From JAWLFY01 sp964462125 (lineage in GTDB: Bacteria > Planctomycetota > Planctomycetia > Pirellulales > Pirellulaceae), in assembly GCA_964462125.1 (NCBI GenBank), contig CAYWXT010000309.1, forward strand, positions 1 through 5,611: DNA of 5,611 bases, written 5' to 3'. The translations under genes and the position numbers were made by a program. Below the pieces are notes generated by a model. It saw only the letters and a program-made list of their open reading frames with translations. It made no database searches and had not been told where the DNA came from. Each line of letters starts with the position of its first letter. Positions within the stretch are counted from its first letter, which is position 1. Below, piece by piece: positions 1 through 5,601 of the stretch.

Positions 1-1
1 C

Positions 2-859
2 GACAGCGCGATTGATGACCGAGACGCCGGGGTTCTCGAAACCGCCGAAGGGTCGATTCTGGTGACCACGTTTTCGTCGCTCGCCTATGAATCGACGTTG
101 AAGGAGGCGGAGGAGTCAGGCGACTGGGAACCGGAGCGATTGCAGCGATGGCGAGCGGCGGGCTACCGCATTGCAGCCGAGCAGCGGAAGGCGGAGCTGG
201 GGACTTGGATGCTGCGGTCAACCGACGGCGGATTGAGCTGGTCCGCCCGCTACGATTGCCTCGTCAACAGCCCCCACGGACCGACCCAATTGCAGGATGG
301 GCGGATCCTGTATGCTGGGAAACAACTCTGGCGAGTCAACCCGCGGATCGGCGTTGCGGTCTCCGAAGATGACGGCGTTTCTTGGGAATGGTTGGCCGAG
401 ATCCCGGCGCGTGACGGGGACGATCCGAGCCAATATCACGAGCTGTACGCCGTCGAAGCGGCGGACGGACGGATCGTCGCGCAGATCCGCAATCATAATT
501 CCAACAACAATCGCGAGACGCTGCAATCGGAGTCGACCGACGGCGGTCGGACGTGGAGTGAACCGCGGTCGATCGATGTTTGGGGACTCCCCTCCCACCT
601 GCTCCGCTTGTCCGACGACCGGTTGCTGATGACGTATGGCCACCGCCGCGATCCGATCGGGAATCTCGCACGCATCAGCGAGGACCACGGCCAGAGCTGG
701 TCGGCGCCGATCACCATCAGCGATGATGCCCCCAGCGGCGACATGGGGTACCCGAGCACAGTTCAGCTTGACGATGGTTCGCTCCTTTCGGTGTGGTACG
801 AGAAGATGAGCGAGTACCCCAAGGCGGTTTTGCGCCAGGCGAGATGGCAGCTCGTTTGA
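2..859 (+). CDS. Sialidase-like BNR/Asp-box repeat protein, C-terminal part (5' end outside window)
   Basis: The reading frame is open from the first complete codon at position 2, so the GTG at 62 is an internal Val codon and the gene starts upstream of the window; 285 codons are visible. The first visible residues (DAGVLETAEGSILVTTF) already read like a beta-propeller strand of a sialidase. Four canonical Asp boxes (S-x-D-x-G-x-x-W) lie at 218-241, 362-385, 533-556 and 677-700, spaced like blades of a six-bladed propeller. The stretches TYGHRRDPIGNLARISED and GYPSTVQLDDGSLLSVWYE match the usual last blades of the BNR_2/sialidase superfamily. Members cleave terminal sialic acids or related sugars from glycans and are often exported, but the N-terminus that would show a signal peptide is missing here. 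Exact substrate and catalytic competence cannot be judged; it could be a non-sialidase glycan hydrolase or lyase of the same fold. The end at TGA 857-859 is certain. Confidence 0.85.
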   Translation, partial: DSAIDDRDAGVLETAEGSILVTTFSSLAYESTLKEAEESGDWEPERLQRWRAAGYRIAAEQRKAELGTWMLRSTDGGLSWSARYDCLVNSPHGPTQLQDGRILYAGKQLWRVNPRIGVAVSEDDGVSWEWLAEIPARDGDDPSQYHELYAVEAADGRIVAQIRNHNSNNNRETLQSESTDGGRTWSEPRSIDVWGLPSHLLRLSDDRLLMTYGHRRDPIGNLARISEDHGQSWSAPITISDDAPSGDMGYPSTVQLDDGSLLSVWYEKMSEYPKAVLRQARWQLV

Positions 860-966
860 GTCGTCGAACGCATTTGGCAATCGAGGCCGCGCGCGGCGGA
901 GGGTGCTCTCGAAACATGCGATGAAGGGCGTACGTCGCCGCGCAGGGGCGAGGCGGTTCGGTCCCA

Positions 967-995
967 TTGACACATTCGCGCGTGCAACGGAACCT
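967..995 (+). promoter_or_regulatory. Possible promoter for the SDR gene
   Basis: A perfect -35 hexamer TTGACA occurs at 967-972. At a 17-nt spacing the -10 position (990-995) reads GAACCT, which keeps only the A at position 2 and the T at position 6 of TATAAT. Transcription from here would leave a leader of about 40 nt before the SDR start. The -10 is poor, so this is only a candidate. The rest of the 860-1040 gap shows no terminator-like hairpin with a T run. Confidence 0.2.
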
Positions 996-1028
996 GCCCC
1001 GAGAGTTTCTTGAAATGCGTTTTTCGGC

Positions 1029-1035
1029 GGAAAGG
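1029..1035 (+). promoter_or_regulatory. Ribosome binding site of the SDR gene
   Basis: A purine-rich GGAAAGG lies 8 nt before ATG 1044 and 5 nt before GTG 1041. The spacing slightly favours ATG 1044 over the adjacent GTG as the true start; the difference is one residue. Confidence 0.4.
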
Positions 1036-1040
1036 CCGAC

Positions 1041-1871
1041 GTGATGCAATCAAAAGTTTCGCCGCTGGCGGTGGTCACGGGAGGCTCTGCGGGACTCGGT
1101 AAAGTGATCGCCGCGGCGCTACTTGCGCGGGGCTATCACGTCGTCATCGTCGGCCGGAGTGAATCACGGCTCGCTGAAGCGCGGAGCGAACTGGCAGCCG
1201 ACTTTGAGGCGGCAATGGTTTCGACCTTTGCGGCCGATTTGACTTCGGAGGAACAGGTTGCGCGGTTGCACGAGTGGCTGCGGGAACAGTCAGAGCGCCT
1301 TGATGTGCTCGTCAATGTCGCCGGTGCCAGCGATCGCGGCCTCGTTGAGAAGCTGACGCGAGAGCGGCTCATCGAGTTGATCGACCAGAACGTGACCACT
1401 GCCCTGCTCTGCTCCCGGCAGCTGCTGCCGATGCTCCGCGAGGCTCGTGGGGTGATCGTCAACATCGGGTCACTGGCGTCCAAAGTGGGAGCTCGTTATC
1501 TGGGCGGCTACGCTCCGGCGAAACATGCCTTGGCGGGGCTGACCCAACAACTGCGGTTGGAACTCCGGCCGGAAGGCGTCCATGTGGCGCTCGTCTGTCC
1601 CGGGCCGATTCGCCGCGAGGATGCCGGGACGCGTTACCGCGAGCGGGTCGGTGGTGAGCTGCCGAAGCAGGCGGCGGGGGCGGGGGCGGGCACGAAACTC
1701 AAGGGGTTGGCCCCGGATCGGGTGGCCGGGGCGGTGATCCGTTGCATCGAGAGGCGGTGTCCCGAAGTGATCCTGCCGGGCTATCTCCGCGTATTGGTCG
1801 CCATCGGCCACGCCTCTCCCCGCGTGGGCGATTGGTTGTTATTGAAGTTCACCTCTGGGCGTGATTCCTAG
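1041..1871 (+). CDS. Short-chain dehydrogenase/reductase (classical SDR)
   Basis: The predicted 276-aa protein carries every hallmark of a classical SDR, an NAD(P)-dependent cytoplasmic oxidoreductase with a Rossmann fold. The dinucleotide motif TGGSAGLG is at residues 13-20. Arg39 in VGRS, after the second strand, suggests an NADP(H) preference. Asp66 (DLT) contacts the adenine, and NVAG at 92-95 is the usual NNAG variant. The catalytic tetrad is Asn117, Ser144, Tyr157 and Lys161 (YAPAK), and the PG motif is at 187-188. Length is normal for the family. The substrate-loop region after PG contains a flexible Ala-Gly run (about 211-217) encoded by a G-rich tract. The start may be GTG 1041 or ATG 1044, with the ATG better spaced from a GGAAAGG site. 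It sits between a sialidase and xylA, which fits sugar metabolism, but SDR substrates cannot be read from sequence and a lipid or other carbonyl substrate is equally possible. Confidence 0.93.
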   Translation: MMQSKVSPLAVVTGGSAGLGKVIAAALLARGYHVVIVGRSESRLAEARSELAADFEAAMVSTFAADLTSEEQVARLHEWLREQSERLDVLVNVAGASDRGLVEKLTRERLIELIDQNVTTALLCSRQLLPMLREARGVIVNIGSLASKVGARYLGGYAPAKHALAGLTQQLRLELRPEGVHVALVCPGPIRREDAGTRYRERVGGELPKQAAGAGAGTKLKGLAPDRVAGAVIRCIERRCPEVILPGYLRVLVAIGHASPRVGDWLLLKFTSGRDS

Positions 1872-1878
1872 TCCCCGG

Positions 1879-1907
1879 TTGTTCGCCGCCGCCGGGAGCG
1901 GGATATT
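1879..1907 (+). promoter_or_regulatory. Weak candidate promoter for xylA
   Basis: TTGTTC (1879-1884) and GATATT (1902-1907) are separated by 17 nt and match the sigma-70 consensus at 3 of 6 and 4 of 6 positions. A transcript would start near 1914 and have a leader of about 43 nt. The -10 overlaps the hairpin loop at 1904-1909. xylA could equally be read through from the SDR gene, since the gap is only 85 nt and both genes are on the + strand. Confidence 0.2.
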
Positions 1908-1916
1908 GGTCCCGCT
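1897..1916 (+). repeat. Inverted repeat (hairpin) between the SDR gene and xylA
   Basis: AGCGGGA at 1897-1903 pairs perfectly with TCCCGCT at 1910-1916 across the 6-nt loop TATTGG. A second, weaker 5-bp stem (CCCGG 1874-1878 with CCGGG 1892-1896) lies just upstream. There is no T run after either, so termination is doubtful. They could shape the xylA leader or cause weak attenuation of read-through from the SDR gene. Confidence 0.35.
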
Positions 1917-1956
1917 GAGTTCCTTGCACGCTTCCTCGGAAAACCCCCACAACGAC

Positions 1957-3276
1957 ATGGCTGCCTTTCCCGACGTCCCGACGATTCCGTACGAAGGTCC
2001 TGAAAGCGAGAACCCGCTCGCGTTTCGCTGGTACAACCCAGAGGAGATCGTCGAGGGGAAGACGATGAAGGACCACCTGCGGTTTTCGGTCGTCTACTGG
2101 CACACGTTTCGAGGCAGCGGTGCGGATCCGTTTGGCGCCGGCACCGCCGTGCGGCCTTGGGACGACGGGAGCGAATCGGTCGAGAATGCGAAGAACCGCG
2201 TGCGGGCTGCGTTCGAGTTGTTTGAGAAATTGGGGGTCCCCTATTACGCCTGGCACGACCGCGACGTCGCGCCGGAAGGGAAGGACTTGGCGGAGACCAA
2301 CCGCAATCTCGACGCCGTCGCCGAGGTGTTGCAAGAGGAACAGCAGCGGACCGGGGTGAAGCTGTTGTGGGGGACCGCCAACATGTTCAGCCACCCGCGG
2401 TTCATGCATGGGGCCGCCACGACCTGCAATGCCGATGTGTATGCCTACGCGGCGTCGCAGGTCAAAAAGGCGATCGAGCTAACGCAGCGTCTCGGTGGTG
2501 AGAACTACGTCTTTTGGGGCGGGCGCGAAGGCTACCAGAACCTGTACAACACCGACATGAAGCGAGAACTGGACCACCTGGGACGCTTCTTCCACATGGC
2601 GGTCGACCACGCCAAGGAAATCGGGTTCACGGGACAATTCTTAATCGAGCCGAAGCCGAAGGAGCCGACCAAGCATCAGTACGACAGCGACGCGGCGGCC
2701 TGCTTGAACTTCTTGCGCTCATACGACCTGCTTGACGACTTCAAACTCAATTTGGAAACCAACCACGCCACGTTGGCCGGGCACACGATGATGCACGAGT
2801 TGGACTATACCGGGATGCAGGGGGCGCTGGGGAGCATCGATGCCAACACCGGTGATCTGCTGTTGGGTTGGGACACCGACCAATTCTGCACGAACTATTA
2901 CGTGGCGACCCAGACGATGTACTACATCCTGAAGTACGGCGGATTGGGCAGCGGCGGGGTCAACTTTGACGCCAAGGTTCGGCGGGAGTCCTTCGAGCCG
3001 GTCGACCTGGTCTACGCCCACGTCGGCGCGATGGATGCCTTTGCGAAAGGGCTCAAGGTCGCCGCGGCGATGCGTGCCGGCGGGGCGCTGGAAAACTTCA
3101 TCCGCGAACGGTACGAGAGCTGGGACAGCGGGATTGGGGCGAAGGTAGAAGCGGGCGAAGTCGGTTTCGCCGAACTCGAGCAGTACATGCTGGGGAAGGG
3201 AGAACCGGCGCCCAATCGCAGCGGCCGCCAGGAGCTGTTGGAGAACGTGGTCAATCGCTATCTCGACGGGGTGTGA
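1957..3276 (+). CDS. xylA: Xylose isomerase (D-xylose to D-xylulose), class II
   Basis: This 439-aa protein is a complete class II xylose isomerase, a cytoplasmic TIM-barrel enzyme needing two divalent metals that interconverts D-xylose and D-xylulose (and often D-glucose and D-fructose). The ATG at 1957 was chosen because the protein then begins with the family's usual start (FPDVPTIPYEGPE) and has the usual length of about 440 aa; the GTG at 1861 would overlap the SDR gene and add 32 unrelated residues. Active-site residues are all present: His100 and Asp103 (WHDRD), metal ligands Glu231, Glu267, His270, Asp295, Asp306, Asp308 and Asp338, and Lys233 in the EPKPKEP motif. Each is one less than the E. 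coli XylA number I recall. No good ribosome site precedes the start. No xylulokinase or xylose transporter is adjacent in this window. The 3' end overlaps the convergent ROK gene by 26 nt. Confidence 0.97.
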   Translation: MAAFPDVPTIPYEGPESENPLAFRWYNPEEIVEGKTMKDHLRFSVVYWHTFRGSGADPFGAGTAVRPWDDGSESVENAKNRVRAAFELFEKLGVPYYAWHDRDVAPEGKDLAETNRNLDAVAEVLQEEQQRTGVKLLWGTANMFSHPRFMHGAATTCNADVYAYAASQVKKAIELTQRLGGENYVFWGGREGYQNLYNTDMKRELDHLGRFFHMAVDHAKEIGFTGQFLIEPKPKEPTKHQYDSDAAACLNFLRSYDLLDDFKLNLETNHATLAGHTMMHELDYTGMQGALGSIDANTGDLLLGWDTDQFCTNYYVATQTMYYILKYGGLGSGGVNFDAKVRRESFEPVDLVYAHVGAMDAFAKGLKVAAAMRAGGALENFIRERYESWDSGIGAKVEAGEVGFAELEQYMLGKGEPAPNRSGRQELLENVVNRYLDGV

Positions 3277-4258
3277 CCGCGTCGCCGACTTGGTATTGAG
3301 CCCAGGCGGCGGCGCCCAGCACGGCGGCGTCGTCGCCGAGCTTGGCGGCCACGACGTCAAAGCGGCCTCGATAAACCTCCATCACACTCTCCCGGGCGGC
3401 CTTTTTGACCAGGCTGACGATCCGCTCCTCCATCGCCTCGACCAAGCCTCCGCCGAGGACGATCGTATCGGGGCCCAGCAGGTGGACGACGTTGACCACG
3501 CCCATGGCGATCGTGTGGCAGGCGGTTTCGACCAGGCGGCGGATCGCGTCGTCCCCCTGTTCGATCGCCTCGGCGATGGCGCCGCTGCGAATGTTGGCCA
3601 GATCGGTACCGGCGGTTTTGCGAAGGTAGGGCGCCTCGCCGCGAAAGGCCGCTTTGGCTGCCTCGGCGGCGATCGTCAACCGGCTCGCCTCGGCCTCCAA
3701 CGTGCCGGGCAATTCGTATCCGCTGGCCCGATCGCTGCTGCTGATCCGCGTGTGGCCGATCTCCATGCAGCTGATCCCGGCGCCTTGCAGGATCCGGCCT
3801 TCGTAAACACAGCCGCCGCCGATGCCGGTTCCGGGAAAGATCCCGACGGCACAGCGGGACCCTTGGGCGGCACCGAAGCGGTATTCGCCATACACTCCCG
3901 CATCGACGTCATTCATCACCACCACGGGGCAATCGAACCGCTTGCGGAGCGACTCACCGATGTCGACGTCATCCCAGCCGAGATTGGGGGTCGTTAGAAT
4001 GCGGCCCCGCTCGAGGTCGATCGGGCCGGGACAGCCAATTCCGATCCCTGCGATCCGGTCGGGAGAAAGGTCGCTCTCTTCGAGCACCCGATCGATCGTG
4101 GAACCGATCCGCTGGACGCCATGCTCCGAGCCCTCCCGCCCCCGCGTCTTGCGGCGGCGGCGGCCGAGCGGGTTCCACCCCTGGTCGTAGGCGATCGCCA
4201 GCATCTTGGTACCGCCAAGGTCGAACCCGACCCAAATGTCTCTCGGAGTTGATCCCAT
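3251..4258 (-). CDS. ROK-family sugar kinase (glucokinase-like), lacking the zinc cysteine motif
   Basis: This 335-aa protein is a ROK-family kinase, expected to phosphorylate a hexose such as glucose with ATP in the cytoplasm. Visible motifs are the N-terminal phosphate loop DLGGTK (residues 13-18), the catalytic-Asp region NDVDAGVYGE (116-125, Asp117), the second phosphate motif GTGIGGG (143-149), the sugar-binding E-x-G-H (Glu166, His169) and the adenosine motif VLGGGL (267-272). It has no N-terminal helix-turn-helix, so it is an enzyme-type ROK and not a NagC/XylR-type repressor. Unusually, the CxCGxxGC zinc motif that normally follows GH is absent; the segment reads SGYELPGTLEAEAS (179-192), with no cysteine and about one residue shorter. 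ATG 4258 was chosen because GGAG lies 5 nt upstream and the protein begins just before the phosphate loop; the open frame extends back to 4450 but looks non-coding. It converges on xylA, with 26 nt of overlap. Its sugar is unproven. Confidence 0.9.
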   Translation of the reverse strand: MGSTPRDIWVGFDLGGTKMLAIAYDQGWNPLGRRRRKTRGREGSEHGVQRIGSTIDRVLEESDLSPDRIAGIGIGCPGPIDLERGRILTTPNLGWDDVDIGESLRKRFDCPVVVMNDVDAGVYGEYRFGAAQGSRCAVGIFPGTGIGGGCVYEGRILQGAGISCMEIGHTRISSSDRASGYELPGTLEAEASRLTIAAEAAKAAFRGEAPYLRKTAGTDLANIRSGAIAEAIEQGDDAIRRLVETACHTIAMGVVNVVHLLGPDTIVLGGGLVEAMEERIVSLVKKAARESVMEVYRGRFDVVAAKLGDDAAVLGAAAWAQYQVGDAVTPRRDSD

Positions 4259-4263
4259 GCATT

Positions 4264-4267
4264 CTCC
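4264..4267 (-). promoter_or_regulatory. Shine-Dalgarno site deciding the ROK kinase start
   Basis: On the minus strand GGAG precedes ATG 4258 with a 5-nt spacer (AATGC). This supports the 335-aa start over the 64-residue longer open frame reaching 4450. Confidence 0.6.
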
Positions 4268-4439
4268 ATCGCGTTGATCGATCCAGACGGTCTCTGGCGG
4301 TGATCGGGGTTGGGCGGCAATCGGGGGAGGAGACGCCGCGGGTGTACCGATCCCTTCGCTTTGCGCTTCAAGCAGACCGCAACCGACTCCCCAATTCAAC
4401 CCGTCCGACGAGCCCGAAGGGGCGACGCGGTGCGCAAAA

Positions 4440-4594
4440 AGAAGGGCCATGAAGAAGCCCTCCCTGCCTCAACATGGCCCATCAATGCTGGAACGATGGC
4501 ACCGATCGTTCCACCCTCCCAATCCATGGTGGTAGAGATATCGGCACGATCCACCGCCGGCCTCCAAGAGTTCTTGGGGGCCGGCCGCGTTTTT
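4440..4594 (+). ncRNA. Candidate small RNA (or 28-codon small ORF) with three hairpins and a terminator-like end
   Basis: Read on the + strand, this stretch has three hairpins in a row. The first is 8 bp (4444-4451 with 4473-4480) with a 21-nt loop, the second 9 bp (4489-4497 with 4505-4513) with a 7-nt loop, and the third 13 bp (4556-4568 with 4573-4585) followed by CGCG and five T. The first loop and the linker after the second hairpin carry C-rich CCCTCCC motifs, which could pair with Shine-Dalgarno sequences. Alternatively, ATG 4449 opens a 28-codon frame beginning MKKPSLPQHGPSM and ending at TAG 4533-4535, 20 nt before the third hairpin. Its start codon lies in the first stem, and the purine run GAAGGG is only 2 nt away, too close for a normal ribosome site. 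No promoter was identified. It may instead be the 3' untranslated region of the minus-strand gene ending at 4605. Confidence 0.22.
4556..4594. terminator. Strong GC hairpin with T run; terminator, strand ambiguous
   Basis: GCCGGCCTCCAAG (4556-4568) pairs with CTTGGGGGCCGGC (4573-4585) around the loop AGTT. In + strand RNA all 13 pairs form, one of them a G-U wobble, and the stem is followed by CGCG and TTTTT (4590-4594). In minus-strand RNA the wobble becomes an A-C mismatch and no U run follows. Position argues the other way: the hairpin begins 19 nt after the stop of the minus-strand gene at 4605, where its terminator is expected. It may work for that gene without a U tract, or end an unrecognised + strand transcript. 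Confidence 0.5.
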
Positions 4595-4604
4595 CTCACG
4601 TCGC

Positions 4605-5435
4605 TCAGTGGCGGCGGTCGCAGTGGTGTTGGCCGCATTTTGAGCAACCACTGGCGGTGGCACTGTGCAGCTCCGGGGAGTGCTTTGAGCGGGATTCAAA
4701 GCATTTGCAGCGACCGTGAAGGTGGGCATGGTAATGTTCGCAATGAGCGTGGCGATCATACTCGTAACCGGCCCATACGGCGCTGTGGCAGGGTTGCGAA
4801 CGAAAGTAGCCCAGCAAGGACGAGGGGGGTGGAAGGACCGGCGCCTGCCGCGGCAGGCCGTAGGACGCGCTGTGATGGACGTCATGGCTATGCCCCAGCA
4901 CCGCGTCGCTTGCATAAGCGCCCGGCTCGGAGAACACCTGGTGGAAGTCGACCGCCGCTGGGGGCGATTCCGCCTCGGGAGCATCCGATGGAGCCTCTTG
5001 GACCGGTTCCGGAACAGTGGGCGGATCGGAAAGCTGTAGCGGCTCCGCAGCCTGGAGCGGCTCCGCCGGTGCGTCTGTTGCCGGAGCTTCCGCCGCCGGA
5101 GCTTCTGTTTCGGATTCGGGAACCAAGACGGGGGAGTCGATCGGCGGTTCTGAATCGGGCGGCCCTTCAGGACCCGTTAGCTCCGCATCGTCATCGGCGT
5201 CTTGCAGCGCGAGCGGATCGGTCACCGGCTCATCGGACAACGGAACTTCCTCCGGCGGCGACTCATCGCTAGGTGACTCCGCTTGTCCGAAGGTAAGCTC
5301 ATTCAACAGTAATTCGAAATCGTTCTGCGCTGCCGCCGGTGTGACGAGCAGCCCGCAGACGACCGCCGATCCGACGATCCAGCGAACGCGTCGGGGGAGG
5401 TGGGGCCGTGTGGGGATGAAATGGATCTGGCTCAT
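4605..5435 (-). CDS. Secreted protein with acidic Pro-rich linker and His/Cys-rich C-terminus; function unknown
   Basis: I do not recognise a family for this 276-aa protein. Residues 1-36 form a Sec-type signal peptide: Arg15, Arg16 and Arg18, a hydrophobic core IVGSAVVCGLLV, and an AAA cleavage site before Gln37. Residues about 51-165 are a low-complexity linker with 31 Asp/Glu and 26 Pro; no Lys or Arg occurs from 37 to 195. The last 111 residues hold 17 His and 7 Cys, densest at 229-245 (RHAHCEHYHAHLHGRCKC, counted from Arg228) and 264-272 (CSKCGQHHC), suggesting binding of a transition metal in the cell envelope or outside. This is inference from composition only. ATG 5435 was chosen because GGAAG lies 6 nt upstream and the signal peptide then has normal length; a 31-residue longer frame to 5528 would bury the signal. 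It is followed 19 nt later by a strong hairpin. It appears to be a single-gene unit. Confidence 0.75.
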   Translation of the reverse strand: MSQIHFIPTRPHLPRRVRWIVGSAVVCGLLVTPAAAQNDFELLLNELTFGQAESPSDESPPEEVPLSDEPVTDPLALQDADDDAELTGPEGPPDSEPPIDSPVLVPESETEAPAAEAPATDAPAEPLQAAEPLQLSDPPTVPEPVQEAPSDAPEAESPPAAVDFHQVFSEPGAYASDAVLGHSHDVHHSASYGLPRQAPVLPPPSSLLGYFRSQPCHSAVWAGYEYDRHAHCEHYHAHLHGRCKCFESRSKHSPELHSATASGCSKCGQHHCDRRH

Positions 5436-5441
5436 CGAAAA

Positions 5442-5446
5442 CTTCC
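5442..5446 (-). promoter_or_regulatory. Shine-Dalgarno site deciding the secreted protein start
   Basis: On the minus strand GGAAG precedes ATG 5435 with a 6-nt spacer. This supports the start that puts the signal peptide at the N-terminus. No convincing -35/-10 pair was found further upstream, between 5447 and 5571. Confidence 0.5.
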
Positions 5447-5571
5447 ATGTCAGAGGGTTAGGACAGGGTTCCGAGGTGTGTTTGAAGCCGATCACCGCAA
5501 CGATGGTTGTGGTGAATTGGGAGTTCAAACGGCACGGGTGGCCCCGGAAGGCTCATCCGCTGTGGCCGGTC

Positions 5572-5601
5572 AGCCGCCGCCTCGCGAGCGAGGCGGCGGC
5601 T
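5572..5601. repeat. Perfect 13-bp GC-rich inverted repeat, possible terminator
   Basis: AGCCGCCGCCTCG (5572-5584) and CGAGGCGGCGGCT (5589-5601) are exact reverse complements around the 4-nt loop CGAG. No T run follows on either strand. Such short-loop GC hairpins commonly end transcripts in GC-rich bacteria. It could terminate a gene lying beyond the right edge of the window that runs on the minus strand, separating it from the secreted protein gene. Confidence 0.45.

Larger units (their letters stand above)
4259..4604. other. 346-nt region without a conventional gene between the ROK kinase and the secreted protein gene
   Basis: The part next to the ROK gene (4259-4439) should hold its promoter, but I see no convincing -35/-10 pair on the minus strand. 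A small 5-bp hairpin (CCAGA 4283-4287, TCTGG 4293-4297) sits about 25 nt upstream of the ROK start and could be an operator half-site pair, without further support. The part at 4440-4604 is strongly structured and is described separately. Open frames crossing the region on both strands have no recognisable protein content. Confidence 0.6.

Noticed and set aside
62..64. GTG as the start of the sialidase
   Set aside because: The frame is open to the window edge, and the upstream residues match the propeller pattern, so this is an internal Val.
218..1078. 286-codon open frame on the minus strand, antisense to the sialidase
   Set aside because: It lies opposite a clear Asp-box protein, and its Arg/Pro/Ala-rich translation shows no domain. 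Long antisense frames are expected in GC-rich coding DNA.
1861..1956. Upstream GTG extension of xylA by 32 residues
   Set aside because: It overlaps the SDR gene, adds sequence foreign to the family and makes the protein longer than the usual 440 aa.
2719..3360. 213-codon minus-strand frame opposite the end of xylA
   Set aside because: xylA has all catalytic residues on the other strand, and this frame has no motif.
3290..3997. 235-codon + strand frame opposite the ROK kinase
   Set aside because: It mirrors the ROK gene, has no recognisable motif, and its Gly/Ala/Asp/His composition is typical of a shadow frame.
4259..4450. 64-residue N-terminal extension of the ROK kinase
   Set aside because: The kinase motif belongs near the N-terminus, GGAG is 5 nt before ATG 4258, and the extension is low-complexity.
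5081..5105. Direct repeat CCGGAGCTTC (5081-5090 and 5096-5105)
   Set aside because: It only reflects repeated Glu-Ala-Pro codons in the low-complexity linker, not a separate element.
4310..5272. 320-codon + strand frame covering the gap and most of the secreted protein gene
   Set aside because: The translation is Arg/Pro/Ala-rich low complexity without domains, and the opposite strand gives a signal peptide with a well-placed ribosome site.
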